Source: an uncultured Treponema sp.
GTDB lineage: Bacteria > Spirochaetota > Spirochaetia > Treponematales > Treponemataceae
Reading direction: 5' to 3'
Length of the DNA stretch: 64,000 nt
Assembly: GCF_945873775.1 (NCBI RefSeq)
Contig: NZ_CAMCEC010000003.1
Coordinates: 84,698 to 148,697 of the forward strand
Shown: piece after piece, positions 1 to 6,953 of the stretch
Layout of the letters: every line of letters begins with the position of its first letter
Numbering within the stretch: the first letter of the stretch is position 1
Notes under the pieces: model-generated
Database searches by the model: none
What the model was told of the DNA's origin: nothing
What the model saw: only the letters and a program-made list of their open reading frames with translations
Position numbers and translations under genes: made by a program

Positions 1-585
1 AAAAATTTTGATTTTCTAGCTTCTGCAATAAAAGAATTTTCTCTTTTAAAAAAAGTTCTTGTTTTTGTTGCGCCCGGAGCTGGAGCGGATTCAGCAAAAA
101 ATTCCTTGGAAAAATTCAATGTCGATTTTATTTGCCTTCCGTTTATGCAGCAGGAAGTTTGGGACGCTTTTTTGTCGCTTATGGATTTTTCTTTTGTGCG
201 CGGAGAAGATTCGTTTAGCCGCTGCTGTCTTTTGGGAAATCCGTTTGTATGGAACATTTATCCGCAGGAAGAAGAATTTCATATTGTAAAGTTGAATGCG
301 TTTTTGCAAAGAATAAAAATTCCGCAGATTGAAAAATTTTCTTTTTTGTACAACAGAAATTTTGAAGTCAGCTGCTGTCCGGAAGCTTTGGAAATTCTTG
401 AAGAAAAAAAACTTCCATCTGAACCTGAAAAAATAAATTCAGAAATGAAAACTGAAATTCTTTCCTTGTTGAAAAATTCTGAAAATTTGAAACCGGAATT
501 TAAAAAGTTTTCCAATGAAATTTTAAAGAACGGAAATCTTGCGGAAAATCTTTTGAATTTCCTTGAAACAAAAATTCCGCGCTAA
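1..585 (+). CDS. earP: EarP, EF-P arginine rhamnosyltransferase (3' part; start lies before the window)
   Basis: EarP (DUF2331) is a GT-B glycosyltransferase that moves rhamnose from dTDP-L-rhamnose to Arg32 of elongation factor P. The frame is open from the first base, so about 194 C-terminal residues are seen and the N-terminal Rossmann half is missing. The seen part holds the hallmark C-terminal motif with FVRGEDSF followed by a glycine and the segment PFVWNIYPQ, the nucleotide-sugar binding region of the family. The next gene is efp with Arg at position 32, which is the usual earP-efp pairing and supports the call strongly. The tail (last ~60 residues) is Lys/Glu-rich and not conserved. 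No terminator is seen before efp, but efp has its own promoter. Confidence 0.9.
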   Translation, partial: KNFDFLASAIKEFSLLKKVLVFVAPGAGADSAKNSLEKFNVDFICLPFMQQEVWDAFLSLMDFSFVRGEDSFSRCCLLGNPFVWNIYPQEEEFHIVKLNAFLQRIKIPQIEKFSFLYNRNFEVSCCPEALEILEEKKLPSEPEKINSEMKTEILSLLKNSENLKPEFKKFSNEILKNGNLAENLLNFLETKIPR

Positions 586-616
586 AGCAAATTTATTTTG
601 CCTGCGTTTTGAAATG

Positions 617-645
617 TTGCAATTTTATTTCAGTTCATATATAAT
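617..645 (+). promoter_or_regulatory. efp promoter
   Basis: TTGCAA, a 17-bp spacer and TATAAT lie 33 bp before the efp start, with a purine-rich Shine-Dalgarno (AAGGAAG) close to the ATG. This gives efp independent expression from earP. Confidence 0.6.
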
Positions 646-678
646 CGAATAGCAAGTTTATTATCAAGGAAGTTTATT

Positions 679-1251
679 ATGTTATCAACAAACGAAATTA
701 AAGTTGGAACAGCTTTTATGTTTGAAGGCTCTCCTTTTATTGTTCAGAAAATGCTTGGTCAGAAAGCCGGACGTCAGGGAATTACAGTAAAGCTTCGTGT
801 AAAAAATATTGTTACAGGCGGAACTCAGGATTTGGGTCTTGATGCTGGTGAAAAATTTGACGATGTTGACCTTGTAGAAAAAAATGTAAAGCTTTCTTAT
901 ATCGATGGTGATGACTTTCACTTTATGGATCAGGAAACTTACGAAGACGTTATGCTTTCTAAGGAAGATTTGGGAGACAACGCTGGATACATTTCTCCAG
1001 ATGATGATTATGATGTAACAATCACATATTATGAAGGAAAGCCAGTTGGCGTAAAGCTTCCTATTAACGTTGTTCGCGTAATTACATACTGCGAGCCAGG
1101 AATCAAAGGAGACACTTCTGGAAAATCTTTGAAGCCTGCAACTCTTGATACGGGAATGGAAGTAAGAGTTCCTTTGTTCTGCAACACAGATGATAAAATC
1201 GTAATCGACACAAGAGATGGTTCATTTGTAGAAAGAGCAAAAGACAAATAA
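679..1251 (+). CDS. efp: Elongation factor P
   Basis: EF-P, 190 aa, the normal length. It enters the ribosomal E site and relieves stalling at proline stretches. Three beta-barrel domains are expected; the KOW-like N-terminal domain carries the modified loop. The residue at position 32 is arginine (GQKAGRQG, R at 32), which is the acceptor for rhamnose in EarP-type organisms, not the lysine of EpmA or DHS-like systems. The neighbour earP fits this. Start chosen at the ATG after AAGGAAG; family alignments begin at the same place. A tRNA-Arg gene follows 44 bp later. Confidence 0.97.
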   Translation: MLSTNEIKVGTAFMFEGSPFIVQKMLGQKAGRQGITVKLRVKNIVTGGTQDLGLDAGEKFDDVDLVEKNVKLSYIDGDDFHFMDQETYEDVMLSKEDLGDNAGYISPDDDYDVTITYYEGKPVGVKLPINVVRVITYCEPGIKGDTSGKSLKPATLDTGMEVRVPLFCNTDDKIVIDTRDGSFVERAKDK

Positions 1252-1295
1252 TTTGTTTTTCCAAAGGACTGATTTTCTTTCCTTTGGAATGCCAT

Positions 1296-1370
1296 GACCC
1301 CCTAGCTCACTATGGATAGAGCGACAGCCTCCTAAGCTGTAGGTAGCGAGTTCGAACCCCGCGAGGGTCA
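1296..1370 (+). tRNA. tRNA-Arg (anticodon CCU)
   Basis: A 75-base cloverleaf: D stem GCTC/GAGC, anticodon stem ACAGC/GCTGT with loop CTCCTAA (anticodon CCT, reads AGG), five-base variable loop, T loop TTCGAAC, discriminator A. The CCA end is not encoded. Two A-C oppositions are seen by hand folding, one in the acceptor stem (C6-A67) and one in the T stem (A52-C62); otherwise all stems pair. Confidence 0.93.
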
Positions 1371-1390
1371 AAGATATGCTTTTAAGATTC

Positions 1391-1416
1391 AAGGCAGTTT
1401 TACGCTGCCTTTTTTG
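1391..1416 (+). terminator. Rho-independent terminator after tRNA-Arg
   Basis: AGGCAG and CTGCCT pair around a seven-base loop and are followed by six T. Confidence 0.85.
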
Positions 1417-1505
1417 TTTTTAAATCAAGTTTTTATAAAATTCAATTGATAAGAAAAAATTATAGATTTTGCAAAATTAATATAAACTTCTTTTTCTTGT
1501 CTCTA

Positions 1506-1534
1506 TTGAAAATCATCAGAAAAAAAAGTATATT
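1506..1534 (+). promoter_or_regulatory. pckG promoter
   Basis: TTGAAA, 17-bp spacer, TATATT, about 65 bp before the pckG start. The leader has a GGAG Shine-Dalgarno. Confidence 0.55.
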
Positions 1535-1600
1535 TATTCTATATGGAATCAGAAGGCTTAAAGCTATTTCAATTCTGACTCTAAGCATAGGAGTAATCGA

Positions 1601-3454
1601 ATGACAGTTAATGACATCAAACATGCCAAAATCAAGGCATGGATTGAAGAATGTGTTAAGATGTGTGAGCCGGACAATGTTGTTGTTTGCGATGGTTCTA
1701 CAGCCGAATATGACCGCCTTATGAAAAAATGCGTAGATGCAGGTCTTGCAACTCCGCTTGCCAAAAAGCCCAACAGCTTCCTTTTCCGCTCTCTTCCGAG
1801 TGATGTTGCCCGTGTTGAGTCACGCACGTTCATTTCTTCTGTAAAGGAAGAGGATGCCGGTCCTACAAACCACTGGATCGATCCTAAAGAGCTCAAGGCT
1901 ACAATGAAAGGCCTTTACACAGGATGTATGCACGGACGCACAATGTACGTCATTCCGTTCTGCATGGGACCTCTCGGCTCACCGATCGCAAAATACGGAA
2001 TCGAGCTTACAGACTCTGAATACGTTGTTCTTAACATGGACATTATGACACGCGCCGGCGAAAAAGTTTGGGAATACTTCGGTACAGACGGAGACTTTGT
2101 TCCATGTCTTCACTCAGTCGGAAAGCCGCTCAACAACGGCGAGAAAGACAACGGTGTCTGGCCTTGCGCAGATGTTGAGCACAAATACATCAGCCAGTTC
2201 CCGGAAGAACGCCTTATCTGGTCTTATGGTTCCGGATACGGCGGAAACGCTCTTCTTGGAAAGAAATGTTTCGCTCTCCGCATTGCAACTGTAATTGCAC
2301 GCGAAGAAGGCTGGCTTGCTGAGCACATGCTTATCCTTAAGCTTACAAACCCTGAAGGAGAAGTTAAATACGTTACTGGCGCATTCCCTTCTGCATGTGG
2401 AAAAACAAACCTTGCAATGCTTATTCCTACAATTCCTGGCTGGAAAGTTGAGACAGTCGGTGATGATATTGCATGGATGAAATTCGGAAAAGATGGTCGT
2501 CTTTACGCTATCAACCCGGAAGCAGGATTCTTTGGCGTTGCTCCGGGAACATCTGCTGAATCTAACAAGAACGCTCTTGAAGCTGCTTCAAAGAACACAA
2601 TCTTCACAAACTGTGCTCTTACAGAAGACGGAGATGTCTGGTGGGAAGGAATCGGTTATCCAGCAAAAGGCAAGCTTGTTGACTGGAAAGGAAACACACG
2701 CGACGCTCTTCCAAAAGACAAGTCTCCTAAGGGTGAAGAATTCGCTCATCCGAACGCACGCTTTACAGCACCTGCAAAACAGTGTCCTTGTATCGCTTCT
2801 GACTGGGAGTCCCCTGAAGGTGTACCAATCAGCGCAATCCTGTTCGGTGGACGCCGCCCGTCAACTGTTCCGCTCGTACACCAGAGCCGCAACTGGAATC
2901 ACGGTGTATTCCTTGGATCTATCGTAGGTTCAGAAATCACAGCCGCTTCTACAATCGATGCTTCTCAGGTTGGAAAAATCCGCCGCGACCCATTCGCAAT
3001 TCTTCCATTCTGCGGATACAACATGGGCGACTACTTCCAGCACTGGATCGACGTTGGCAACGCTGCTGCTGACAAGGACAAACTTCCTAAGATTTTCTAT
3101 GTAAACTGGTTCCGCAAGGACGAAAACAACAAGGATCTGCCAGGCGGATTCATGTGGCCGGGATACGGCGACAACAGCCGCGTTCTTGCATGGATTTTTG
3201 ACCGCTGCGACGGAAAAGACAACTACGTTGACACACCAATCGGATTCATGCCAAAAGAAGGTGCTCTCAACCTTGACGGTCTTGCAGACGTTTACAAGGC
3301 TCAGATTCCTGCAATCACAGCAGTTGACAAGGAAGGCTGGCTCAAGGAATGTAAAGACATCCGCGAAAACCACTATCCAAAGTTCGGCAAACATCTTCCA
3401 AAAGAACTTTCAGCTTGCTTGGATGATTTGGAATCACGTCTTAACAAAGCATAA
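1601..3454 (+). CDS. pckG: Phosphoenolpyruvate carboxykinase (GTP)
   Basis: 617 aa, full length for the GTP-dependent family (EC 4.1.1.32). It interconverts oxaloacetate and PEP with GTP/GDP and Mn2+; in fermenters it often runs towards oxaloacetate to fix CO2 for succinate. The kinase P-loop ([14 protein letters not shown], about residues 258-271) with its reactive cysteine is seen, as are the metal and PEP-binding segments around [15 protein letters not shown]. Codon use is unlike the neighbours: C-ending codons (TTC, GAC, AAC, CGC) dominate in an AT-rich genome, a sign of very high expression or of different ancestry. It stands alone between its own promoter and terminator. Confidence 0.97.
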   Translation: MTVNDIKHAKIKAWIEECVKMCEPDNVVVCDGSTAEYDRLMKKCVDAGLATPLAKKPNSFLFRSLPSDVARVESRTFISSVKEEDAGPTNHWIDPKELKATMKGLYTGCMHGRTMYVIPFCMGPLGSPIAKYGIELTDSEYVVLNMDIMTRAGEKVWEYFGTDGDFVPCLHSVGKPLNNGEKDNGVWPCADVEHKYISQFPEERLIWSYGSGYGGNALLGKKCFALRIATVIAREEGWLAEHMLILKLTNPEGEVKYVTGAFPSACGKTNLAMLIPTIPGWKVETVGDDIAWMKFGKDGRLYAINPEAGFFGVAPGTSAESNKNALEAASKNTIFTNCALTEDGDVWWEGIGYPAKGKLVDWKGNTRDALPKDKSPKGEEFAHPNARFTAPAKQCPCIASDWESPEGVPISAILFGGRRPSTVPLVHQSRNWNHGVFLGSIVGSEITAASTIDASQVGKIRRDPFAILPFCGYNMGDYFQHWIDVGNAAADKDKLPKIFYVNWFRKDENNKDLPGGFMWPGYGDNSRVLAWIFDRCDGKDNYVDTPIGFMPKEGALNLDGLADVYKAQIPAITAVDKEGWLKECKDIRENHYPKFGKHLPKELSACLDDLESRLNKA

Positions 3455-3465
3455 CAACCATGCTA

Positions 3466-3483
3466 GTTTGCTGAAAGGCAAAC
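3466..3483. repeat. Small palindrome of the GTTTGC/GCAAAC type
   Basis: GTTTGC, loop TGAAAG, GCAAAC, followed by GATAGG. It resembles the palindrome at 25469-25490 after ilvD (GTTTGC, GAAA, GCAAAC, then CGATAAG), so the two may be copies of one short dispersed element. Confidence 0.4.
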
Positions 3484-3492
3484 GATAGGTCT

Positions 3493-3530
3493 ATCCCGCT
3501 GGAATTTCTTCTGGCGGGATTTTTCGTTTT
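3493..3530 (+). terminator. Terminator after pckG
   Basis: ATCCCGC and GCGGGAT pair around a 14-base loop, followed by TTTTCGTTTT. Confidence 0.85.
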
Positions 3531-3550
3531 CTTTGTGTTTTATTATACCG

Positions 3551-3578
3551 TTGCAATATTTATGTTTCGTGTTATAAT
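3551..3578 (+). promoter_or_regulatory. Promoter of the NlpC/P60 lipoprotein gene
   Basis: TTGCAA, 16-bp spacer, TATAAT, leaving a leader of about 55 bases that ends in a six-G Shine-Dalgarno (3628-3633). Confidence 0.6.
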
Positions 3579-3638
3579 AAACCATTCAAATCTTAATTTT
3601 ATCAACCCCGTAAAATACTATACACGAGGGGGGTAGAA

Positions 3639-4184
3639 ATGAAAAGCAAATTTATATTTGCTCCTTTTTTGTTCTGTTTTGCCATTGTGTTTGTTTCCTG
3701 CAATTTTAACAATGATTCCGATGATACTACTGAAATAGACTGCCCTGCGGAAATTGCTTCCCGCGCGTTCCGATTTGCTGAATTGTACAAAGATTCTGAT
3801 ACGGTTTATGAGCTGGGCGGTCAAGCTCCAGTCCGTTCCGCTATTGCCATAGACTGCTCGGGGCTTGTCGTGATGTGCTACAAGTACGCAATGGTCGATA
3901 CAAAATATTCTTTGCCTGTTTCGGACATGACGGCGGCTTATATGTGCGAAAGTGCTTCGTCTCACGTTTCTCTGGAGCAAATGCGGCAGGGCGATTTGAT
4001 TTTCATGGGCGAGGCGGATTCTTCCATTGTGTCGCATATCGCGCTTTTTGACCGACTGGAAAACGGCAATGTCTATTTTATCGACAGCACGGAAAAAGAC
4101 GACATCAGCGGTGTTACTTGCCGATATTATGCCGCCACTGATTCGCGCTTTAAGTCGTTCGGCGTGATGAGAATTCAATATTGA
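3639..4184 (+). CDS. NlpC/P60-type lipoprotein
   Basis: 181 aa. A lipoprotein signal ends in VFVSC (Cys at about residue 21). The mature part has the NlpC/P60 order: catalytic Cys in AIDCSGLVVMC (about residue 85), a QGDLIFMG strand and the His in VSHIALFD (about residue 131). Such proteins are D,L-endopeptidases or amidases acting on peptidoglycan peptides. A third catalytic polar residue is likely near the C-terminal VYFIDSTEK segment. It is a single-gene unit. The Shine-Dalgarno region is GAGGGGGG, a run of six G seven bases ahead of the ATG, which is unusual and could vary in length. Confidence 0.85.
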   Translation: MKSKFIFAPFLFCFAIVFVSCNFNNDSDDTTEIDCPAEIASRAFRFAELYKDSDTVYELGGQAPVRSAIAIDCSGLVVMCYKYAMVDTKYSLPVSDMTAAYMCESASSHVSLEQMRQGDLIFMGEADSSIVSHIALFDRLENGNVYFIDSTEKDDISGVTCRYYAATDSRFKSFGVMRIQY

Positions 4185-4203
4185 TGGAAAACAAATTCTT
4201 CAG

Positions 4204-4222
4204 ATTCCGCTGGAATTTTTTT
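4204..4222 (+). terminator. Weak terminator after the NlpC/P60 gene
   Basis: ATTCC, loop GCT, GGAAT, then seven T. The stem is only five base pairs. Confidence 0.4.
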
Positions 4223-4323
4223 CAATATGATTTTTTTGAAAAATAGGCACTCTTTCAATTTTAAATTTTACTGCTCTTAACTTTTTGCTTTAAATTCGTG
4301 GTGTTTTTCTGTATAATCGGCTT

Positions 4324-5988
4324 ATGAGCATTTCGAGTATATTGTCTATATTCCTTCAGTTTTTTGGCAGTCTTTGTTTTCTTCTTTTTGGAATGAAAAT
4401 GATGAGCGATGGAATCCAGAAGTCTGCGGGAGATAAACTTCAGGCTGCTCTTCATCTTATGACAGGAAACCGTTTTACCGGATTTTTTACAGGCTGTTTT
4501 TTGACTATGATAATTCAGTCTTCCGGGGCTACAACTGTCATGGTTGTTTCTTTTGTAAACGCCGGGCTTATCGAGCTAAGCAAGTCGATTGCCGTGATTT
4601 TGGGTGCGAATGTTGGAACAACGATAACGGCTTGGATTGTTGCTATATTCGGCTTTAATTTTCAAATTTCAGCATTTGCAATTCCGCTTTTTGGCATTGG
4701 CTATCTTTTTACAGTTATAAAGAAAATAAGAAATCCGGGGCTTGGCCAGGCCATTATGGGATTTGGAATTCTTTTTATTGCGTTGCAGTGGCTTTCAAGC
4801 ACAATTTCGCTTAATTCAGGCTCAATGAATTTTCTTCCTGCCTTGCAAGACAAAGGAATTTTTAGCTATCTTATTGCTTTTGTAATCGGAATTTTTGTTA
4901 CTGCAATGATTCATTCTTCTTCCGCTATGACGGCGATTGTAATTACAATGGCATACAACCAGATTCTTACTTGGCAATTTTCCGCGGCAATTATAATCGG
5001 AAGCAACGTCGGTTCGACTATAGATTCTGTTATGGCTTCGTTCGGGGCAAACGCAAATGCAAAGCGCACAATGCTTGTTCATGTTTTGTTTAATTCGTTT
5101 ACAGCAATTGTCGCCTTGATTTTTATAAAGCCGTTTACGCAGTTTGTGGATTTAATTGTTCCGGGAACTGTTACAGAAAATATTACAATGCACATAGCGA
5201 TGCTTCATTCAATGTTCAACATAATCGGCTCGCTTTTCTTTATGCCGTTTGTGAATCCTCTTTGCAAGCTTACGCATATTCTTATAAAAGACGACAAAAC
5301 TTCACTTCCTTCTATATATAAGTTTGAATTTCCTGAACGCGCCGCGCATGAGTCTCCTACAATTCCTGTTGTTTCAGCGCAAATGGAAGTAAGGCGTATG
5401 GCTGATATTTCTGTGCAGATGTTTGACAGGCTTCAGTACGGGCTTACTGATTTGTCCGGGCGTTTTGCTGTGGATCATTACGACAATCTTGTGCGCGAAG
5501 AAGATTACCTTGACCAGATGCAGGAACAGCTTACAAAGTATCTTTTAAAATGCGCCCAGCTTGATATTGATGACAAGCTCCGTGAAAATATCAATGTAAT
5601 GATTTCGATTACAGGTGAACTTGAATCTATGTCTGATGATTGTTTGAGCATCGGCGTTTATCTAAAGCGCATAACAGAAAAGCATTACGTATTTAAGAAA
5701 GAAGATTTTGACCGCCTGATTCCTTATCTTGAGCTTGCACGGCAGCTGCTTCAGTTTATTTACAAAAATATCAACAAGGCTCTTTCAAAAGAACAGCTTG
5801 ATTTTGCGAATGAACTTGAATCCCAGATTGACGCAGAACGCAAAGCCTTGAAAAAAATAGCGCGCAAACGACTTGAAGATGGTGCGGATGTAAAGGCCGA
5901 GCTTTTGTACATGGATTTAGTGCGCCAGATAGAAAAAATAGGCGACCGTTGCTTTAACATTGCCGAACAGCTTGCACTTACAAAATAA
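4324..5988 (+). CDS. Na+/phosphate cotransporter with C-terminal PhoU-like domain
   Basis: 554 aa inner-membrane protein of the NptA/PNaS family. Two inverted halves each carry the QSSGATT / HSSSAMT type motif (about residues 60-66 and 198-204) that binds Na+ and phosphate, with roughly eight to ten membrane segments over residues 1-310. From about residue 345 the protein is soluble and helical, like PhoU, as in many bacterial family members. The gene starts 6 bp after a TATAAT box with no Shine-Dalgarno, suggesting a leaderless message. Phosphate uptake fits the phoB-phoR pair elsewhere in the window, but no clear PhoP box is seen here. Confidence 0.92.
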   Translation: MSISSILSIFLQFFGSLCFLLFGMKMMSDGIQKSAGDKLQAALHLMTGNRFTGFFTGCFLTMIIQSSGATTVMVVSFVNAGLIELSKSIAVILGANVGTTITAWIVAIFGFNFQISAFAIPLFGIGYLFTVIKKIRNPGLGQAIMGFGILFIALQWLSSTISLNSGSMNFLPALQDKGIFSYLIAFVIGIFVTAMIHSSSAMTAIVITMAYNQILTWQFSAAIIIGSNVGSTIDSVMASFGANANAKRTMLVHVLFNSFTAIVALIFIKPFTQFVDLIVPGTVTENITMHIAMLHSMFNIIGSLFFMPFVNPLCKLTHILIKDDKTSLPSIYKFEFPERAAHESPTIPVVSAQMEVRRMADISVQMFDRLQYGLTDLSGRFAVDHYDNLVREEDYLDQMQEQLTKYLLKCAQLDIDDKLRENINVMISITGELESMSDDCLSIGVYLKRITEKHYVFKKEDFDRLIPYLELARQLLQFIYKNINKALSKEQLDFANELESQIDAERKALKKIARKRLEDGADVKAELLYMDLVRQIEKIGDRCFNIAEQLALTK

Positions 5989-5990
5989 AA

Positions 5991-6043
5991 AAGGCTGCCT
6001 AAGAACATTATGAAGTTTAATTCATTATGCGTTTTTGGCAGCC
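5991..6043 (-). terminator. Terminator of the small lipoprotein gene (minus strand)
   Basis: GGCTGCC and GGCAGCC enclose a long loop with inner pairing; read on the minus strand the stem is followed by a run of T. It may also slow transcription from the Na+/phosphate gene on the other strand. Confidence 0.7.
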
Positions 6044-6069
6044 AATTTGCTATAAATAAATTTTAGTTA

Positions 6070-6384
6070 TTATTTATAGCTGATAGCAATTCCGCTCATG
6101 TTGTAACTGTTGAATGTAAAAATAAGGAACACTGTTTTCTTTGCGTCAACTTTTACATTTACAACGTCATCGCATTCAGGGTACTTTTTCTTTGCTTCTG
6201 CATAAAGCTTGCTGTAGCCAGAATTTGTGGCTGAAGATTTTACTTCTACACGTCCAAGAACTTCATAGCTTTGCGCATCACCTGGAAAAGCTCCTGCATC
6301 ACTAAGTGGTGTCATAGAAATGCAGCCTGTTAGTGTTGCCGCTAAAATCAGCATAGACAACAATAAACCTACTCCTTTTTTCAT
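6070..6384 (-). CDS. Small lipoprotein of unknown function
   Basis: 104 aa. The N-terminus is a lipoprotein signal with lipobox LTGC (Cys about residue 21). The mature part of some 83 residues has the pattern YEVLGRVEVKSS, then a helix rich in Lys/Ala, then CDDVVNVKVDAKK and a final hydrophobic strand; I do not recognise a named family, though the layout recalls small YbjQ-like or TRL-like envelope proteins. It has a GGAGG Shine-Dalgarno. The important point is the promoter: a G8 tract fills half of the spacer between TTGACA and TACAAT, so expression may be phase variable. Confidence 0.75.
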   Translation of the reverse strand: MKKGVGLLLSMLILAATLTGCISMTPLSDAGAFPGDAQSYEVLGRVEVKSSATNSGYSKLYAEAKKKYPECDDVVNVKVDAKKTVFLIFTFNSYNMSGIAISYK

Positions 6385-6412
6385 ATTTACCTCCAGAAAA
6401 ATGGGATATTTT

Positions 6413-6440
6413 ATTGTACCCCCCCCGGGGATTCTGTCAA
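6413..6440 (-). promoter_or_regulatory. Poly-G promoter of the small lipoprotein gene
   Basis: Read on the minus strand: TTGACA, a 16-bp spacer made of GAATCCCC plus eight G, then TACAAT. The G tract (plus-strand C, 6419-6426) abuts the -10 box. Confidence 0.75.
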
Positions 6441-6466
6441 GTGTTTTTTATAAAAAAAACTTTTCT

Positions 6467-6495
6467 TTGCTTTTTGGAATATTCCGTAGTATAAT
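6467..6495 (+). promoter_or_regulatory. hpf promoter
   Basis: TTGCTT, 17-bp spacer, TATAAT. The spacer holds the perfect palindrome GGAATATTCC (6476-6485), a possible operator. A GC-rich hairpin (around 6518-6538) lies in the leader. Confidence 0.5.
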
Positions 6496-6568
6496 ATTAG
6501 TGTAATCTTAAAAAGATTGCGGCGGCAGTTTGCTGCGGAATTTAAATATATTTATTAGGAGAAAAACT

Positions 6569-6859
6569 ATGACAAAATCAATATCTGCACAGGGCTTTAC
6601 TTTGGATTCAGACCAGACAGCTCTTATCAACAAAAAACTGGAGCGCATAAGCTACGCTGAAAATCTTATCGTTGACTTGATTATGCACGTAAAGGAAGAT
6701 AAAAAATTCTATTTTGATACAACTGTTAACTTTAGATGGGGCGGAAATGCTCATGTTACAGGCGATGACTTTGACTTTGCGGCTGCGCTCAACAAAATGA
6801 TGGATGTCCTTGATACAAAAATCAAGAAAGAAAAAGATAAGGTTCAGGAAAAAAAATAA
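6569..6859 (+). CDS. hpf: Ribosome hibernation promoting factor, short form
   Basis: 96 aa from the ATG after AGGAG; an upstream in-frame extension lacks a ribosome site. S30AE/HPF fold: beta-alpha-beta-beta-beta-alpha, with the conserved GDDFDFAAALNKMMDVLDTKIKKEKDK helix region near the C-terminus (given here in part: DDFDFAAALNKMMDVLD). It binds the mRNA channel of the 30S subunit in slow growth. The length is that of the short HPF or RaiA type, without the dimerising C-terminal domain of long HPF. It lies just upstream of rpoN on the other strand, convergent with it; in many bacteria hpf and rpoN are neighbours. Confidence 0.88.
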   Translation: MTKSISAQGFTLDSDQTALINKKLERISYAENLIVDLIMHVKEDKKFYFDTTVNFRWGGNAHVTGDDFDFAAALNKMMDVLDTKIKKEKDKVQEKK

Positions 6860-6926
6860 TTTTTCTTTTAAGGAAAGAATCTTTTTCAAAAAAGTAGTTT
6901 CTTTATTTGAACTTTAAAACAATTCG

Positions 6927-6953
6927 GGCTGTCTAAAATGGCAGCCTTTTTTA
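6927..6953 (+). terminator. Terminator after hpf
   Basis: GGCTGTC and GGCAGCC pair around TAAAAT (one G-T or mismatch), followed by a run of T that overlaps the rpoN stop codon. The stem could also serve rpoN from the other side. Confidence 0.75.

Noticed and set aside
2493..2927. Overlapping coding frame within pckG
   Set aside because: Frame shift shadow of a highly conserved gene; low-complexity translation and no ribosome site.
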